In this document: in pieces, positions 23,430-33,575 of the stretch
How the letters are laid out: each line of letters begins with the position of its first letter
Position numbering within the stretch: the first letter of the stretch is position 1
Assembly (NCBI GenBank): GCA_907163375.1
Contig: CAJQUW010009006.1
Coordinates: 1 to 64,000, forward strand
Direction of reading: 5' to 3'
Length of the DNA: 64,000 bases
Source: Prostheceraeus crozeri
Lineage: Eukaryota > Platyhelminthes > Polycladida > Euryleptidae
The notes under the pieces: model-generated
Seen by the model: only the letters and a program-made list of their open reading frames with translations
Database searches by the model: none
What the model was told of the DNA's origin: nothing
Translations under genes and position numbers: made by a program

Positions 23430-23556
23430 ACGTTATGAGAACCATGAGTTCTACCTGTCTCTATTAATGAGACGAATTGATGAATGGAATGAAATGGGAG
23501 GACACTCACGCGCCACACGCAACATAACACACTTCTCTCTTCCGTAGTCTAACAAG

Positions 23557-23940
23557 CTCTTTACACATGGATCGCAGTCGATTGCTATCCCTGTATCAGA
23601 AGTGTAAGCTATCTTAATTTTATTTGACACTATTTCATCTATCATCGTCGTCCATATGAAATGTTTTAAGATTTACAAGTTAGACTAAGCGTGCTACTAT
23701 TTCCAAATGAAAAAGTATACATGGTTAAATCATCCACTTAAGCCCATCCGTAGTCTAACAAGCTCTTTACACATGGATCGCAGTCGATTGCTATCCCTGT
23801 ATCAGAAGTGTAAGCCATCTTAATTAACACTATTTCATCTATCATCATTGCCCATATGAAATGTTATAAGATTTACAAGTTAGACTAAGCGTGCTACTAT
23901 TTCCAAATGAAAAAGCATACATGGTTAAATCATCCACTGA
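23557..23940. repeat. Two tandem ~195-bp blocks
   Basis: Two direct copies of a block with ctctttacacatggatcgca, gcagtcgattgctatccctg and agactaagcgtgctactatt. The minus-strand ORF at 23451-23645 (MIDEIVSNKIKIA...) begins in the first copy; it is listed here rather than as a gene because the second copy is interrupted. The cgcttagtctaact part is the seed of the satellite at 1-3865. Confidence 0.65.
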
Positions 23941-23995
23941 AGCCCCGTTCAAGTAAGTCAGTATGAAAGCAAAGATAATACGAAATAAAAATTTA

Positions 23996-24442
23996 TTATG
24001 GCATGTATTTCAAAAGGTCTTCATCGTCAATATCGTCCCAGAGTCTGGCTTCACATAGATAACAAAAACAGTTCACTTGCTTTAATCGTTCTTCCACTGC
24101 GAGCCTCACTTTGTCGATATACTCCCACTCCGCCATAGTTCGTGGCTGGGAGTTAGGGGTGTACCACTCCCATAATTGGTGGAGGAATTTGGTGCTGGTG
24201 ATCTCCATCACATCGTCAGTATCGTACTGGAGATACTTCCACCTCACGCCTGTTAAGTCGGGACACTCCTTCTCACATACACTCTCTTCGTCGTCCGCTG
24301 GTAATGACAACTTTCCGATATTGTCCAGTCGGTACACCTTCTCTACCTTCCCCTTCGTTGGAGCGTTTGGTGCAACGAGCGCCTTTGGTGTTGAGCATGG
24401 AGAAGAGAATTTTGTGTTTGGTGTTGTCGGAGGGCTTGTCAT
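23996..24442 (-). CDS. Polinton protein of unknown function, 148 aa
   Basis: Begins with a Ser/Thr/Pro-rich tail (MTSPPTTPNTKFSS), followed by an acidic central region and an aromatic segment (LHQLWEWYTPNSQPRTMAEW). The C-terminus has a CFCYLC cluster and an acidic end (DDIDDEDLL). No domain is recognised. An AATAAA overlaps the stop codon. The gene is divergent from polB; the 257-bp gap carries a TATA-like tatata (24540-24545) and CCAAT boxes usable in both directions, so the two genes may be co-regulated. Confidence 0.6.
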   Translation of the reverse strand: MTSPPTTPNTKFSSPCSTPKALVAPNAPTKGKVEKVYRLDNIGKLSLPADDEESVCEKECPDLTGVRWKYLQYDTDDVMEITSTKFLHQLWEWYTPNSQPRTMAEWEYIDKVRLAVEERLKQVNCFCYLCEARLWDDIDDEDLLKYMP

Positions 24443-24504
24443 GTTGACTGTGAATAATAACTTTGAAATGTTTTCTAATTCTTAAGTATCAACAAGCAAC
24501 CAAT

Positions 24505-24550
24505 CAGAATGAACAGCCAATGAATGATGAATATGAAAGTATATATGTAA
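24505..24550. promoter_or_regulatory. Bidirectional promoter between the 148-aa gene and polB
   Basis: Contains caaccaatcag and gccaatgaatg (CCAAT-type boxes) and gtatatatgtaaag (24539-24552), a TATA-like element readable on either strand. The polB ATG is at 24700 and the 148-aa ATG at 24442. Confidence 0.5.
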
Positions 24551-24702
24551 AGTGACATTCGTGTCATTTCACTCTGTCTTTGTGACATATAAGTGAAGTG
24601 TTCTCTGACGAATTCTATATTTGAGGCGTACAAGTGAACTGCTCTCTCGTGAAGTCTCTATCTTGTTGAAGTATCAACCTTAAACTCGATTTCGTTGAAA
24701 TG

Positions 24703-24769
24703 GTAAGTTGAAAATTTCTTCACTCATCTCCCTCAAACGTGTGGCTAATAGCATCTTCCTCAATTTCAG
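24703..24769 (+). other. Predicted intron 1 of polB (67 bp)
   Basis: gtaagt donor immediately after the ATG, and a caatttcag acceptor. The start codon is alone in its exon. The 235-aa gene at the other end of the element has an intron of the same length in the same position (40636-40702). Confidence 0.7.
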
Positions 24770-24830
24770 GCATCAACTTCATCACCAACGCCCTCCCTTC
24801 TCGAGGAAAGTTTAGAGTTGTTGAGTCAAA

Positions 24831-24889
24831 GTAGGTTGTAACAATACACTGAGACTTGAACAGAGATGATAGAATGATTTCTCTTTCAG
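24831..24889 (+). other. Predicted intron 2 of polB (59 bp)
   Basis: gtaggt donor and tttctctttcag acceptor. Removing it joins exon 2 to the frame with the first zinc finger. Without splicing, the next possible start is an ATG at 24874 inside the intron, giving a different N-terminus. Confidence 0.65.
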
Positions 24890-27800
24890 GTGATGCGAGT
24901 TCCAGCTCAGGACCCTCGCGACAAGGCAACGAGTGGGAATGTGCCGACTGCGGACATATGTTTACAAGGAAGCAAAGTCTCCTTCGACACATCAAACAAC
25001 GTGTGTGTCAACGCAAAGCGGCGTCAATCTCCGGAGGTGAAGTTGATTCTGACGATGACATCTCCTTTCCTTGCGATTTGTGCCCTCTTTCTTTTGATAG
25101 TCACTTTCAGCGATCTTCGCACAGACTTCAACACACGCATGCAAATGATCACTACACCAACGGTACCTCTACCATCTCCCTCATTAATGTTTCACATAAT
25201 AATTTAGTACGCGACTACTGCATGGAGTCCAATACTCAAATAGTAGATTTTCCTGAGTGGCTCCTTCAAAATTCTAACATTATCGAAGCGCTCTTCAACA
25301 ATTTAGACAATTTTAGAATGAAGGCGCTCATCTACCTTAAACTAAAATATATTAAGATAGATTTTCAAACGGGTCAAGTGACGGAGAGAATACAGTTTCA
25401 TGTTCCTTCCTCTTCCGCAACCGAAGTTGTAGACTGCGAGTCTTGGCTAAATTTTCACATTCAATGTTTAAAATCAAATGTAGATAAATTCAATCAACGT
25501 GACAGCGCTCTCATTTTTGATGGTGTGGACTCAGCCATATTCAAAATTTCCCTATTAGAAAGTCATGCAGCTCGAGGCACATTTAAACTACCAAAAACGT
25601 TGTATAATAAGAAAGCTGTCATCAATGTCGATTGTAAATCACAGTGTTTCAAATATGCAGTCCTATCCATCCTTCACTATAATGATATCAACGCGCACCG
25701 AGATCGCACCTATAGCTATAGACAGTGGGAGGATGAACTAGACTTTGAAGGTTGTGATAGTAACAACATGAAAATCAAAGATGTAGAAACGTTCGAAAAA
25801 CATAATAAGATTAAAATTGTCGTTCACGTGTGGGAGAAGGGGTTGAAGGGTGCCCGCTATAATTCACGTTCAACTTGTTATGAACGTGTAGTCAACCTCT
25901 TATTAGTAAAACAAGATGATAGCGAGGAATGCCACTACTGTGGTATACCCAAAATCTCTCGCTTGTACACTCACTTGGGGCACTCTAAAAGAGGTGAACA
26001 TTTTGTATGCGACCGCTGCATCCGCTCCTTTCGGAGTAAAGATAAATTTGAAACTCACTATGAATGGTGCAAACGAGGTAAATTTCAAATGGAACGCATG
26101 CCCAAAGATAAAATATTTTCACATAGGGATAATGGTGACGAATTAAGTCCACTGCGTGTCATTTACGCAGACATAGAATGCTACATTGATGATATCATCC
26201 ACAAGCCAGCAGCCATATCCTGCTATGAAGTATGGCATGACCACTTTAAGAATAGACAAAACAAAATGCATACTTGGCAAGGTGAAGATTGCATTTCAAA
26301 ATTTCTAGAATTTCTCGATAAAGCTGCTAAATTTCAACAATCATATGATTCCCAATTGCAGCGTAAGTCACTACATATGTCAGATGAAGACAAACAAAAA
26401 TTTGAAAGTTGCACATCGTGCCCTAAATGTCATAAAACGTTTGATGACGATAAAATTAAGAAAGTGCGTGATCATGATCACATCACTGGTAAATTTAGAA
26501 ACGCACTCTGCTCCAAATGTAACTTTTCACTTAGGTTGAGACGTCGTGTACTACCCGTCATTTTTCATAACTTTAAGGGCTATGACAGTCATATGCTCAT
26601 AAAAGGAGGGTTGAGCCAGATGAAATCGTGGCAGTTTAATGTAATAGCGCAAACGAGAGAAAAATTCATGGCAATGACAGCAAAAGTACCAGTAGATAAA
26701 ACTAAAGAAAATAAGACAGTCTTCTTCGAAATAAAATTTTTAGATTCATTCCAATTCATGTCAGCGTCACTAGTTTCTCTCGTTCGTAATCTCAAGTTTC
26801 TTCCCCATAGTCAAACTTTGAAGAAACATTATCCAAACTTAAGGGATGAAATAATCACACGCAAAGGAGTCTTTCCTTATGCGTATTTTAGCTCAATGTC
26901 TAAACTAAATGAAACAATCCTTCCTTCCATTGACAAATTCCAAAACGATTTGACGGTTGAAGATTGTCCAGTAGAAGATTATGAACATGCTCAAGAGGCA
27001 TGGTTAAAATTTGATTGTAAAACGTTTGGCGATTATATGATCGCTTACTTAGAATTAGATGTCATTTTGCCGCCTGATGTCTTTCAGGAATTTCGACGAG
27101 TGGCATTAGAAGAAGACAAATTAGATCCTGTCCACTTTGTCAGTCTACCAGCCATGTCCTTTAAATCAGCCTTTAAAATGACTGGTGAGACCATTCATCT
27201 CTTACAAGACCCCGAGATGTATAATATATTTGAGCGCGGAATACGCGGTGGTCTCACATTTGTAAATAAACATCATATAAAATCTGAAACAGTAGGTGAT
27301 AATCATATCCTCCTAAAGTACTATGACCAAAATAATTTATATGGCAGTTCACTGTCTAAACCACTACCTCATTCCGAGTTTAGTTGGTTAAATCAAGATG
27401 AGCTTGAGTATTACTCCAACCCTTAAAACATACTGAAGATTCCAGATGAAGGTGATTGGGGATATTATTTTGAAGTGGATTTGATTTATCCAAATAGCAT
27501 TAAAAATAAAACTGCTGATTTCCCACTCGCACCTGAATCTGGTGAAGTGACTGAAGATATGTTTTCACCATTCATGTCACAATTTCATAATAACTTAACA
27601 GTGTGTGGACAGCCAAGGTACAAACCATGCCGCAAACTTTTACTCACCCAATATGATAAGAAAAATTATCTCGTACACTTCTGCATACTAAAATTCTATT
27701 TAGAAATGGGCATGCTTCTAAAGTCAGTTCACCGCATTATCAAATTTAGACAGAAAGCCTTCCTCAAACCCTACATAGATAGTAACAGTCAAAAACGTGC

Positions 27801-28823
27801 ACTCGCCCAAATAATTTTTAAAAGGATTTTTATAAATATAAGAATAACAGTCTTTTCGGAAAGACCATGGAGGATGTTAGAAAACGTATGAACTACAAAC
27901 TGGTCGTTGATGAACAAAAATATCACAAATTGCCCTCATCACCTCTTTTCATTGATAGAGACATCATCGATGAGGATCTTGTAGGTGTTAAAATGATAAA
28001 ATCAGAAGTTGAGTTGTGCAAACCCATCTATATTGGGAAAGCCGTTTTAGATTATTCCAAGCTTGAAATGTATCAACTCTTCTACAAAATATTAAAACCA
28101 TGCCCTCTCGTAAAAGAGGTTCACTTGCTGGGTGGTGATACAGATAGTTTCTTTTTAGGAATTACCACTCAAAAAGATTTAAATTTTAATGAAGTAGGTA
28201 AGTCATTAGAAAAATATTTCGACACATCTAACTACAATCCCACTCATCCACTCTATTCCATACAGAATAAAGCCAAACTTGGTTGTTTTAAGGATGAAAC
28301 AGCAGGAAAGGAAATAGATGAAATGGTTCTCCTCCGTCCTAAAATGTATTCCATGAAATTAAAAGAATGTGCAGATAGTATTAAGCGTGCTAAAGGTATA
28401 TCAAAATCCATTGTTCACAAAATGAAACATCGGTCCTATAAGAAGGCCTATAAAAATAAAACTATAACGTTTGTCAATATGACAATCTTAAAATCTCAAG
28501 TTCATACTGTGAAAACGCACATGTTCAAGAAACGAGCGCTTTCAGCATGGGAGGATAAGAGGTGTTGGATAGGACATAACACATCTCTTCCACATGGACA
28601 TCCTGACACAAACATACCTCCACCCAAAAGAATAAAACTCACGCTACCACATTCAGGAGATGTATTGACATAATCAACTTTAACTCAGTATTTTGATGTT
28701 GCTTTTTGTAGATATACATGGTTGTTTTATGTATCGCATGAGATCGTTTCTTCCTTGTGAATATATGCCTACAGTCAGCCCATTCCCCCTTTATCTGTGA
28801 AAAGACTTTTTCATACACATATT

Positions 28824-28837
28824 TTTATTTCAATAAA
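28824..28837. terminator. Overlapping poly(A) signals of convergent genes
   Basis: aataaa at 28832-28837 serves the plus-strand polymerase gene, and tttatt at 28824-28829 (AATAAA on the minus strand) serves the virion gene ending at 28853. The two signals are two bases apart. Confidence 0.6.
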
Positions 28838-28852
28838 CATATCACAATGACT

Positions 28853-30411
28853 TCACTTTGTTTTCCGAAACACTAAAGTTACGAGAGATTTAGTATCTTT
28901 CACATGGATGCACTCTTGTAAACCATTGGTAATTTTGATAGCAATAGAGGGTATAGTTTGTTTGACGACGGGATGATAGAAAATAGATTCAAACATCTTC
29001 TCGACTATTCCATATGAAGCGTCTTTATCATGAATGAAATCACGTAAAATGTATTCTTTTTTCTCGCCAACAGAAATAGGTAGAATCAAATCACTTTGAA
29101 TGTAAAGGTGCTGTTCATGTTTATCAAATGTCATTGGTGTTTCTATACCAATCGTATGCGCAGCAGTAAACACAGTTTGTAGCATTGAAAAACCAAAGAG
29201 TTTTTTCAAATTTTTACTCAATTGACATTGAATGTCATCGCCCAGTTTCAGAACAACGCGTTGATTTTCAATTGAAAACGAAATGTGGTGTGTCTTTACA
29301 TCATATTTACTTTTCATCACATGCTTCAACTTCTGTTGTATATAAGGATTTACTACATGAATGAAGCTTTCAACTGTATGATATAGACGCGGCATTATAT
29401 TGATTGCAACTTTAGATTCTTCATAAGACTGGTAAATTTTCTTGATGCGATCACCATAGATGTCCACCCACCATTCATCATTAACTGAATCAGCTTTAGT
29501 GTGATATTCATGAGAAGCATACACCAGACCGCTTCCAATAATAGGTGTATAATGTCTTACAAAATGACGCAAGGTTGGAGAGAAATAAACTGTAAGTTTG
29601 TCATTATATTTCTGAATAACCAACTTATTTTTGTCCGCCATAATTTTCTCTCCATACTTCTTACCCACAGTCTCATCCCATCGTTTACTAACTCAATAAG
29701 TGATAAAGGTTGAACACCACGGTTTTTCAAAATGATGCGTTCTTCGCATTCTACAACATCTTCATCAAATATTTCAAATTTATAATGAAATTTGTTGATT
29801 CGATTTGAATAAACTTTTTTAACATTTGCAGTAGCAATTGACGTTAGATGTAGTCCATGACCAAAACCAAGATGTGGATAGAATTCATTATCCAACCTCA
29901 GTGTAAGACCTTTAGTAAAAGAATGAAAGCGAAGGAACTGTCTCCCACTCCAATGATAGATAGTAAACTCATAAGCTTTCTGATTTTTATTCTTCATGAT
30001 GGAAGTATTACCACTATTGAATGCCTTAATAATTTTCTCATTCCCAAATGGTTCATAAGAATCTGATTTTATCTGAATCCATTCATAGTTCCACTTTCCA
30101 TCTGATGTTAAATTGTATGGGAACTGGAATGCATTATTCATCGTTATTCCATCATGGGTGCGAGGAGTCAATATCATTTCTTCCAAATCATTCACATTCT
30201 GAATATTGCTATCATAGCAAATACTAGAAACGCCAACCTCCCATTCACCTTCTAAATGTAGTGGGCGATTTAATTCTACTCGATAGTCTGATGGTTTATT
30301 TTTGGGAAATTTATTCATAGAAGCATTACTGGGCAAGTAGATTAGAAACGAGTCCTTATTTTCACTTTCCATATTATTCACATTGGAAAATATATTAGCA
30401 TACTTTTGCAT
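28853..30411 (-). pseudogene. Virion-type protein B, paralogue of 30411-31808, frameshifted
   Basis: Two overlapping frames make one gene of about 520 codons: the 5' part (30411 to about 29690) and the 3' part (about 29690 to 28853), whose open frame has only a GTG at its head, so it is a continuation and not a separate gene. The N-terminal module, FLIYLPSNASMNKFPKNK then LEGEWEVGVSSI, matches the module in the upstream neighbour (HILLSNAATKRFASNR, LNGKWEVGVTQL). Downstream, LRHFVRHYT pairs with FLRHHS of the neighbour. ATG at 30411 overlaps the neighbour's stop (TAATG), but the ATG at residue 14 fits the paralogue better. Such proteins accompany capsid genes in Polintons; a penton/fibre or other minor virion role is inference. 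Confidence 0.7.
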
Positions 30412-31808
30412 TAACTCTTCATTCGGAAATGGAGTGTGATACTTGTCACAGCATCTTTATGAAAAGGAATCAACGCACCAGCATCGTCATAAATGGCAAT
30501 ATCAATTTGTGGGATGTAGTTTGATTTCAGCTTTGTATAATGCACTTTCTTGAAAGTATGCTCAGATAAAATACTGCAGCTTTTTGGCTGGTATGGTATC
30601 ATTGCTAGCAATGGAGCTTCAACATCTCCCACACGTACATCTTCACCAATATTGGAATATATCTGAAAATAGTTAATACGACGCGATGGCGACATGTCTG
30701 CGCTAGCTTTGGTTACAGTACCACTTTTAAAGATATTTTGATCAAAACCCAAAATGTCCATTAGAGTTTTATCCATAATTAGTTCAATACCTTTTCCACT
30801 TATAGTGAGAGACAAAACACCTTCTTTTTCAGAAAATAAAATATGTTGCTTATTAATCACTTCATTTAAATAATCTACAACCAATTTAACCGAAGTAATA
30901 ATGCGAGGCATCAACACTCTTGTTTCATGTAAGATACCACCGAAAGGCTCTACACACTTTCTGTATAAAGATACGGTCCATTCTGTATCAAATTGATTTG
31001 ACCTTTCACATGGTAAATGTTGCATATCAAATTTTCCATGAACAGCTGCAGAATGATGTCGTAAGAACTGATGAAAATCTTTTGAACAAACTAATACTAG
31101 ATCATCATCATTTAATTTACTTATTGCAATAGGATTAGATGATTTGATATAAGTCAATGTTGCCACTTGTTTACCATCAACTCGAAGGAGATAATTAAAT
31201 TTCTTCAATAATGTTTCAGGAGTCATGTTTGTCTTTCTTGGCTTAATCACAATCTTCTTCACCAACGTCTTCTCATTTCTTGGAATAAGATCTACATAAT
31301 AAGCTTCCTCTCGATATATTAACTGTTTATGACCACTTATGTGGTAATTAACATTAAAATTATCATAGCTTGTTAAGGCGCTAGCGAGGTAACCTAAATC
31401 ATTTCTTAAACTTGGACTTAAACCAACAATCCAATCTTTCTCAACTACATGATGTACATAATTATGATCATCATTGTGCGGAGTAAATTGGACAATATGT
31501 TTACACGCTTTATTCAAGAAATCATACATAAACTTTTTAAATGATAAGAGATCTTTCTTTGCCCACTGTGGAATGTATACTCGGCAGCCCTTTTCACATT
31601 GGTAAGCAGCTGTGCGTCTCATATTAATAGTCATCACCTCATGATCAAAAGTATAGACACAGTTGATATAAACAAGTTGAGTGACACCCACTTCCCACTT
31701 TCCATTTAGCTGTTGTGTATAATCAATGGGAGTAGAAAAGAGTGCGGCTCGATTACTAGCAAATCTCTTTGTAGCCGCATTGCTAAGCAAAATATGATAA
31801 AACGACAT
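30411..31808 (-). CDS. Virion-type protein A, 465 aa
   Basis: Intact ORF. The N-terminal module MSFYHILLSNAATKRF ... LNGKWEVGVTQLVY is shared with the downstream paralogue. The C-terminal part contains LMDILGFDQN, VEAPLLAMIPY, LKSNYIPQIDIAIYDDAG and VTSITLHF, a run of predicted beta strands. No signal peptide or membrane segment is seen. I recognise the overall pattern as a conserved Polinton/adintovirus-type protein next to capsid genes, but its exact virion role (penton, fibre, assembly) is not established here. It starts 23-35 bp from the divergent plus-strand gene, and its stop codon overlaps the next ATG by one base. Confidence 0.75.
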   Translation of the reverse strand: MSFYHILLSNAATKRFASNRAALFSTPIDYTQQLNGKWEVGVTQLVYINCVYTFDHEVMTINMRRTAAYQCEKGCRVYIPQWAKKDLLSFKKFMYDFLNKACKHIVQFTPHNDDHNYVHHVVEKDWIVGLSPSLRNDLGYLASALTSYDNFNVNYHISGHKQLIYREEAYYVDLIPRNEKTLVKKIVIKPRKTNMTPETLLKKFNYLLRVDGKQVATLTYIKSSNPIAISKLNDDDLVLVCSKDFHQFLRHHSAAVHGKFDMQHLPCERSNQFDTEWTVSLYRKCVEPFGGILHETRVLMPRIITSVKLVVDYLNEVINKQHILFSEKEGVLSLTISGKGIELIMDKTLMDILGFDQNIFKSGTVTKASADMSPSRRINYFQIYSNIGEDVRVGDVEAPLLAMIPYQPKSCSILSEHTFKKVHYTKLKSNYIPQIDIAIYDDAGALIPFHKDAVTSITLHFRMKS

Positions 31809-31843
31809 TTTGATATTGCTGATCTGCGACTTTGCATAACATC
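31809..31843. promoter_or_regulatory. Minimal divergent promoter
   Basis: Only 35 bp separate the minus-strand ATG (31808) from the plus-strand ATG (31844) that aligns with its paralogue. There is no TATA box. On the minus strand it contains atgcaaagt about 20 bp before the ATG; the same atgcaaagt occurs 30-40 bp before the minus-strand gene at 35308. The motif may be a shared late-gene element, or an octamer-like site. Confidence 0.4.
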
Positions 31844-32200
31844 ATGAAGACTTGGATTTTGGACTCTCTACAATATATCAGAGTTGATCGTGATGGAAAC
31901 GTACATTTCAAAAATTCTCATGGTCATACATCAAGAGGTATTACATTAACATGGCGACAATTTGTCAACCTCAATGATATCATGAGGGATTTCGAATATT
32001 TTGAAACATTAAGATTCATCTCCTTGGGTGATCAAGTTTGGCTTCAACATTACAGAAATGAAATTCAAATCTACCATTCTCATTCCGCAAACTGTTTCTC
32101 ATTTCGCAAATACAATTGGGAGAAGTATAGAAGATACATACATCGCTCCATCATGACATTTATTCGTCGTGAGTTCATCGCGCTACTATGCAAATCTTAA
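31844..32200 (+). CDS. Small paralogous protein 1 (possible PC4-like fold), 118 aa
   Basis: Begins MKTWILDSLQYIRVDRDGN; an ATG four codons upstream (31832) is also possible. It aligns along its whole length with the next gene: W.LDSLQ.I, D.. NV.FK, a helix with RDFEYF versus KDLKYF, then IQIYHS and a WEKYRRYIHRSI versus WEKYKRKVHRSI end. The pattern is two repeats of beta strands followed by a helix, each with an aromatic. That resembles the single-stranded DNA-binding PC4/p15 fold, but similarity is too weak to assign by eye. It lies upstream of a TBP-like gene, in keeping with a transcription role (inference). Confidence 0.6.
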   Translation: MKTWILDSLQYIRVDRDGNVHFKNSHGHTSRGITLTWRQFVNLNDIMRDFEYFETLRFISLGDQVWLQHYRNEIQIYHSHSANCFSFRKYNWEKYRRYIHRSIMTFIRREFIALLCKS

Positions 32201-32222
32201 TCAGACATGACTACCACGCACC

Positions 32223-32549
32223 ATGAGTTGGAAATTAGATTCCCTACAACGTATTGAAACGGATCATGATCGAAACGTCTATTTCAAAGATTCAACTGGA
32301 AATGTGAGAAGAGAGTTTGCTTTATCTTATCGTCATTTTCAATCTTTACATCATATCATGAAGGATTTGAAATACTTCTATATGAAAAGACATTCACGTA
32401 TTGGAAATCGCATCTGGCTGCGCGTCAACAAACGGCGAATTCAACTCTATCATTCCCAACTTCATACTAACTTCACATTTCATCAAGGTAGTTGGGAAAA
32501 GTATAAAAGGAAGGTACATCGCTCAATTTACTCATTTTTTTCATCATGA
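32223..32549 (+). CDS. Small paralogous protein 2 (possible PC4-like fold), 108 aa
   Basis: Tandem paralogue of the gene at 31844: MSWKLDSLQRIETDHDRN ... HHIMKDLKYF ... RRIQLYHSQL ... WEKYKRKVHRSIYSF. The protein is basic. The gap to the upstream gene is 22 bp, and its TGA stop overlaps the ATG of the TBP-like gene (ATGA at 32546-32549). Sequence divergence from its twin is large, so the duplication is old and both copies have been kept. Confidence 0.6.
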   Translation: MSWKLDSLQRIETDHDRNVYFKDSTGNVRREFALSYRHFQSLHHIMKDLKYFYMKRHSRIGNRIWLRVNKRRIQLYHSQLHTNFTFHQGSWEKYKRKVHRSIYSFFSS

Positions 32550-33086
32550 AGCGCCATCGCTACACCATCGTCAACATTCTCCGTCGCTTCAGACTCTACA
32601 CCAAAATCGATCTCACAACATTACACCAACACCTTCCAAACAGCAAGTACTAACCGTCCTCAAATGTTAGTGGTGAAGATGAACAATTCACGGAATCTTC
32701 AACTCTTCCCAAATGGGACTGTACAGATTCTCGGCGCCCTTTCTCATCCATCGGAGCAGTCAATGCGCTTAGAGCTACAGAGACTACTACGTCGGATATG
32801 GAAGAGGGAGAGGTGTGTGATGTCGAATCTGACTGTGGACAATATGGTGATCTCTACTCAATTGAGTGAAAGTGTATCATTTTTGAAGATTCGTACCAGC
32901 AGTTACAATTTGTGTTATGAACCCGAACTTTTTCCTGCAGCTCTCATTAGTTGTTGGTTACCTGTGCATGTGGCAATCTTTCATAATAGTAAAGTGATCA
33001 TTACTGGACTAAAATCTCACGTACAAGCAAATGTGATCCTAGACTATCTCATCGAGTATGTACGCACCCAGCGGATTGTAAAATAA
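32546..33086 (+). pseudogene. TATA-binding-protein-like protein, frameshifted
   Basis: Two frames together span 180 codons, the length of the conserved TBP core. Frame 1 (32546-32653): YTIVNILRRFRLYTKIDL resembles the first strand and helix of TBP repeat 1. Frame 2 (from about 32650, ATG 32664, to 33086) continues with LVVKMNNSRNLQLFPNGT and GALS, then repeat 2 with SNLTVDNMVIST, YEPELFPAALI and VAIFHNSKVIITGLKS. TBP has NMVGS, YEPELFPGLIYRM and LLIFVSGKVVLTGAK at these places. Three of the four DNA-kinking Phe positions are kept (LFPNG, ELFPA, AIFHN); the first is replaced in QMLVV. A one-base indel near 32650 breaks the frame. An AATAAA overlaps the stop. It probably acts in the nucleus on the element's own promoters (inference). 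Confidence 0.85.
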
Positions 33087-33118
33087 AAAACAATTTTTTC
33101 CAACATGATGTTTTTATT
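33082..33118. terminator. Convergent poly(A) signals
   Basis: aataaa at 33082-33087 overlaps the stop of the TBP-like gene; tttatt at 33113-33118 is AATAAA on the minus strand and overlaps the protease stop codon at 33114. The two gene ends are 27 bp apart. Confidence 0.65.
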
Positions 33119-33575
33119 TCAAATCATGATAGAACTTACAAATCATTTTTTCATTAGAGGATGGATTACATGAAAAGTTTTGAATAACAGATACAAATCG
33201 AGATACATGTAAACGTTTTAAGATGAAGTACAGTACAAAAGCACCACACGTTGATGAAAGTGGATGTTGTAGTATGCGTTCATTTCGCTGATATTGACGC
33301 GTATGTTTTCTCAACCACTGCTGTGTTGGTATATTTGGAGGTTGAGCAAGAGAGTCAAATAGTTCACCACGTCGGTCTTCTCCAATAAAGATCGCTTTCC
33401 AATGCTCACCGCGTAAATTCTGCGAATGAGTGCTTAGCACAATAAAGATGGGATAGTGATTTACTGCAGGTGGTAAGGTATCGAGTGAATAGACATTATC
33501 GAAAGCTTTCAACGTCGTTTCGTCTGCATTACGCTGCACTTTAGTTTTAATATCGTCAGCAGTCAACCAACTCAT
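33114..33575 (-). CDS. Adenain-like cysteine protease, 153 aa
   Basis: Capsid maturation protease of the adenovirus/Polinton type (family C5-like fold). Catalytic pattern in order: His in LRGEHWKAIFIG (about residue 58), Asp in GELFDSLAQPP (about 74), Gln in ILQHPLSS (about 103) and Cys in STCGAFVLYF (about 110). Length is short but usual for Polintons. ATG overlaps the stop of the capsid gene by one base (TAATG), so translation is probably coupled. Intact. Confidence 0.85.
   Translation of the reverse strand: MSWLTADDIKTKVQRNADETTLKAFDNVYSLDTLPPAVNHYPIFIVLSTHSQNLRGEHWKAIFIGEDRRGELFDSLAQPPNIPTQQWLRKHTRQYQRNERILQHPLSSTCGAFVLYFILKRLHVSRFVSVIQNFSCNPSSNEKMICKFYHDLK

Larger units (their letters stand above)
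24700..28673 (+). pseudogene. polB: Protein-primed DNA polymerase B, spliced 5' end, interrupted
   Basis: Replicates the element by protein priming (family knowledge). The main frame runs from 24890. Two short introns are predicted upstream: 24703-24769 right after a lone ATG (24700-24702), and 24831-24889; exon 2 is 24770-24830, and the phases join in frame. N-terminal half: two C2H2-like fingers (24931-25140), a third Cys/His cluster (25927-26078), then an endonuclease VII-like zinc segment with KVRDHDHITGKFR (26407-26540). Exonuclease motifs: YADIECY (26164), NFKGYDSH (26570) and YLELDV (27046). Polymerase: motif A-like YDQNNLYG (27322), NSLFGKT-type motif B (27846) and motif C GGDTDSFF (28132). 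The frame is broken by a TAA at 27424-27426 and a one-base frameshift around 27815-27823 (a T5A4 run). Intact length would be about 1,290 residues, usual for Polintons. Confidence 0.9.

Noticed and set aside
24111..24485. 124-codon plus-strand ORF opposite the 148-aa gene
   Set aside because: Lies entirely antisense; composition and context favour the minus-strand frame, which has a poly(A) signal at its stop.
32401..32670. 89-codon ORF overlapping the TBP-like gene start
   Set aside because: It overlaps the paralogue gene and the TBP frame; those frames have family similarity while this one has none.
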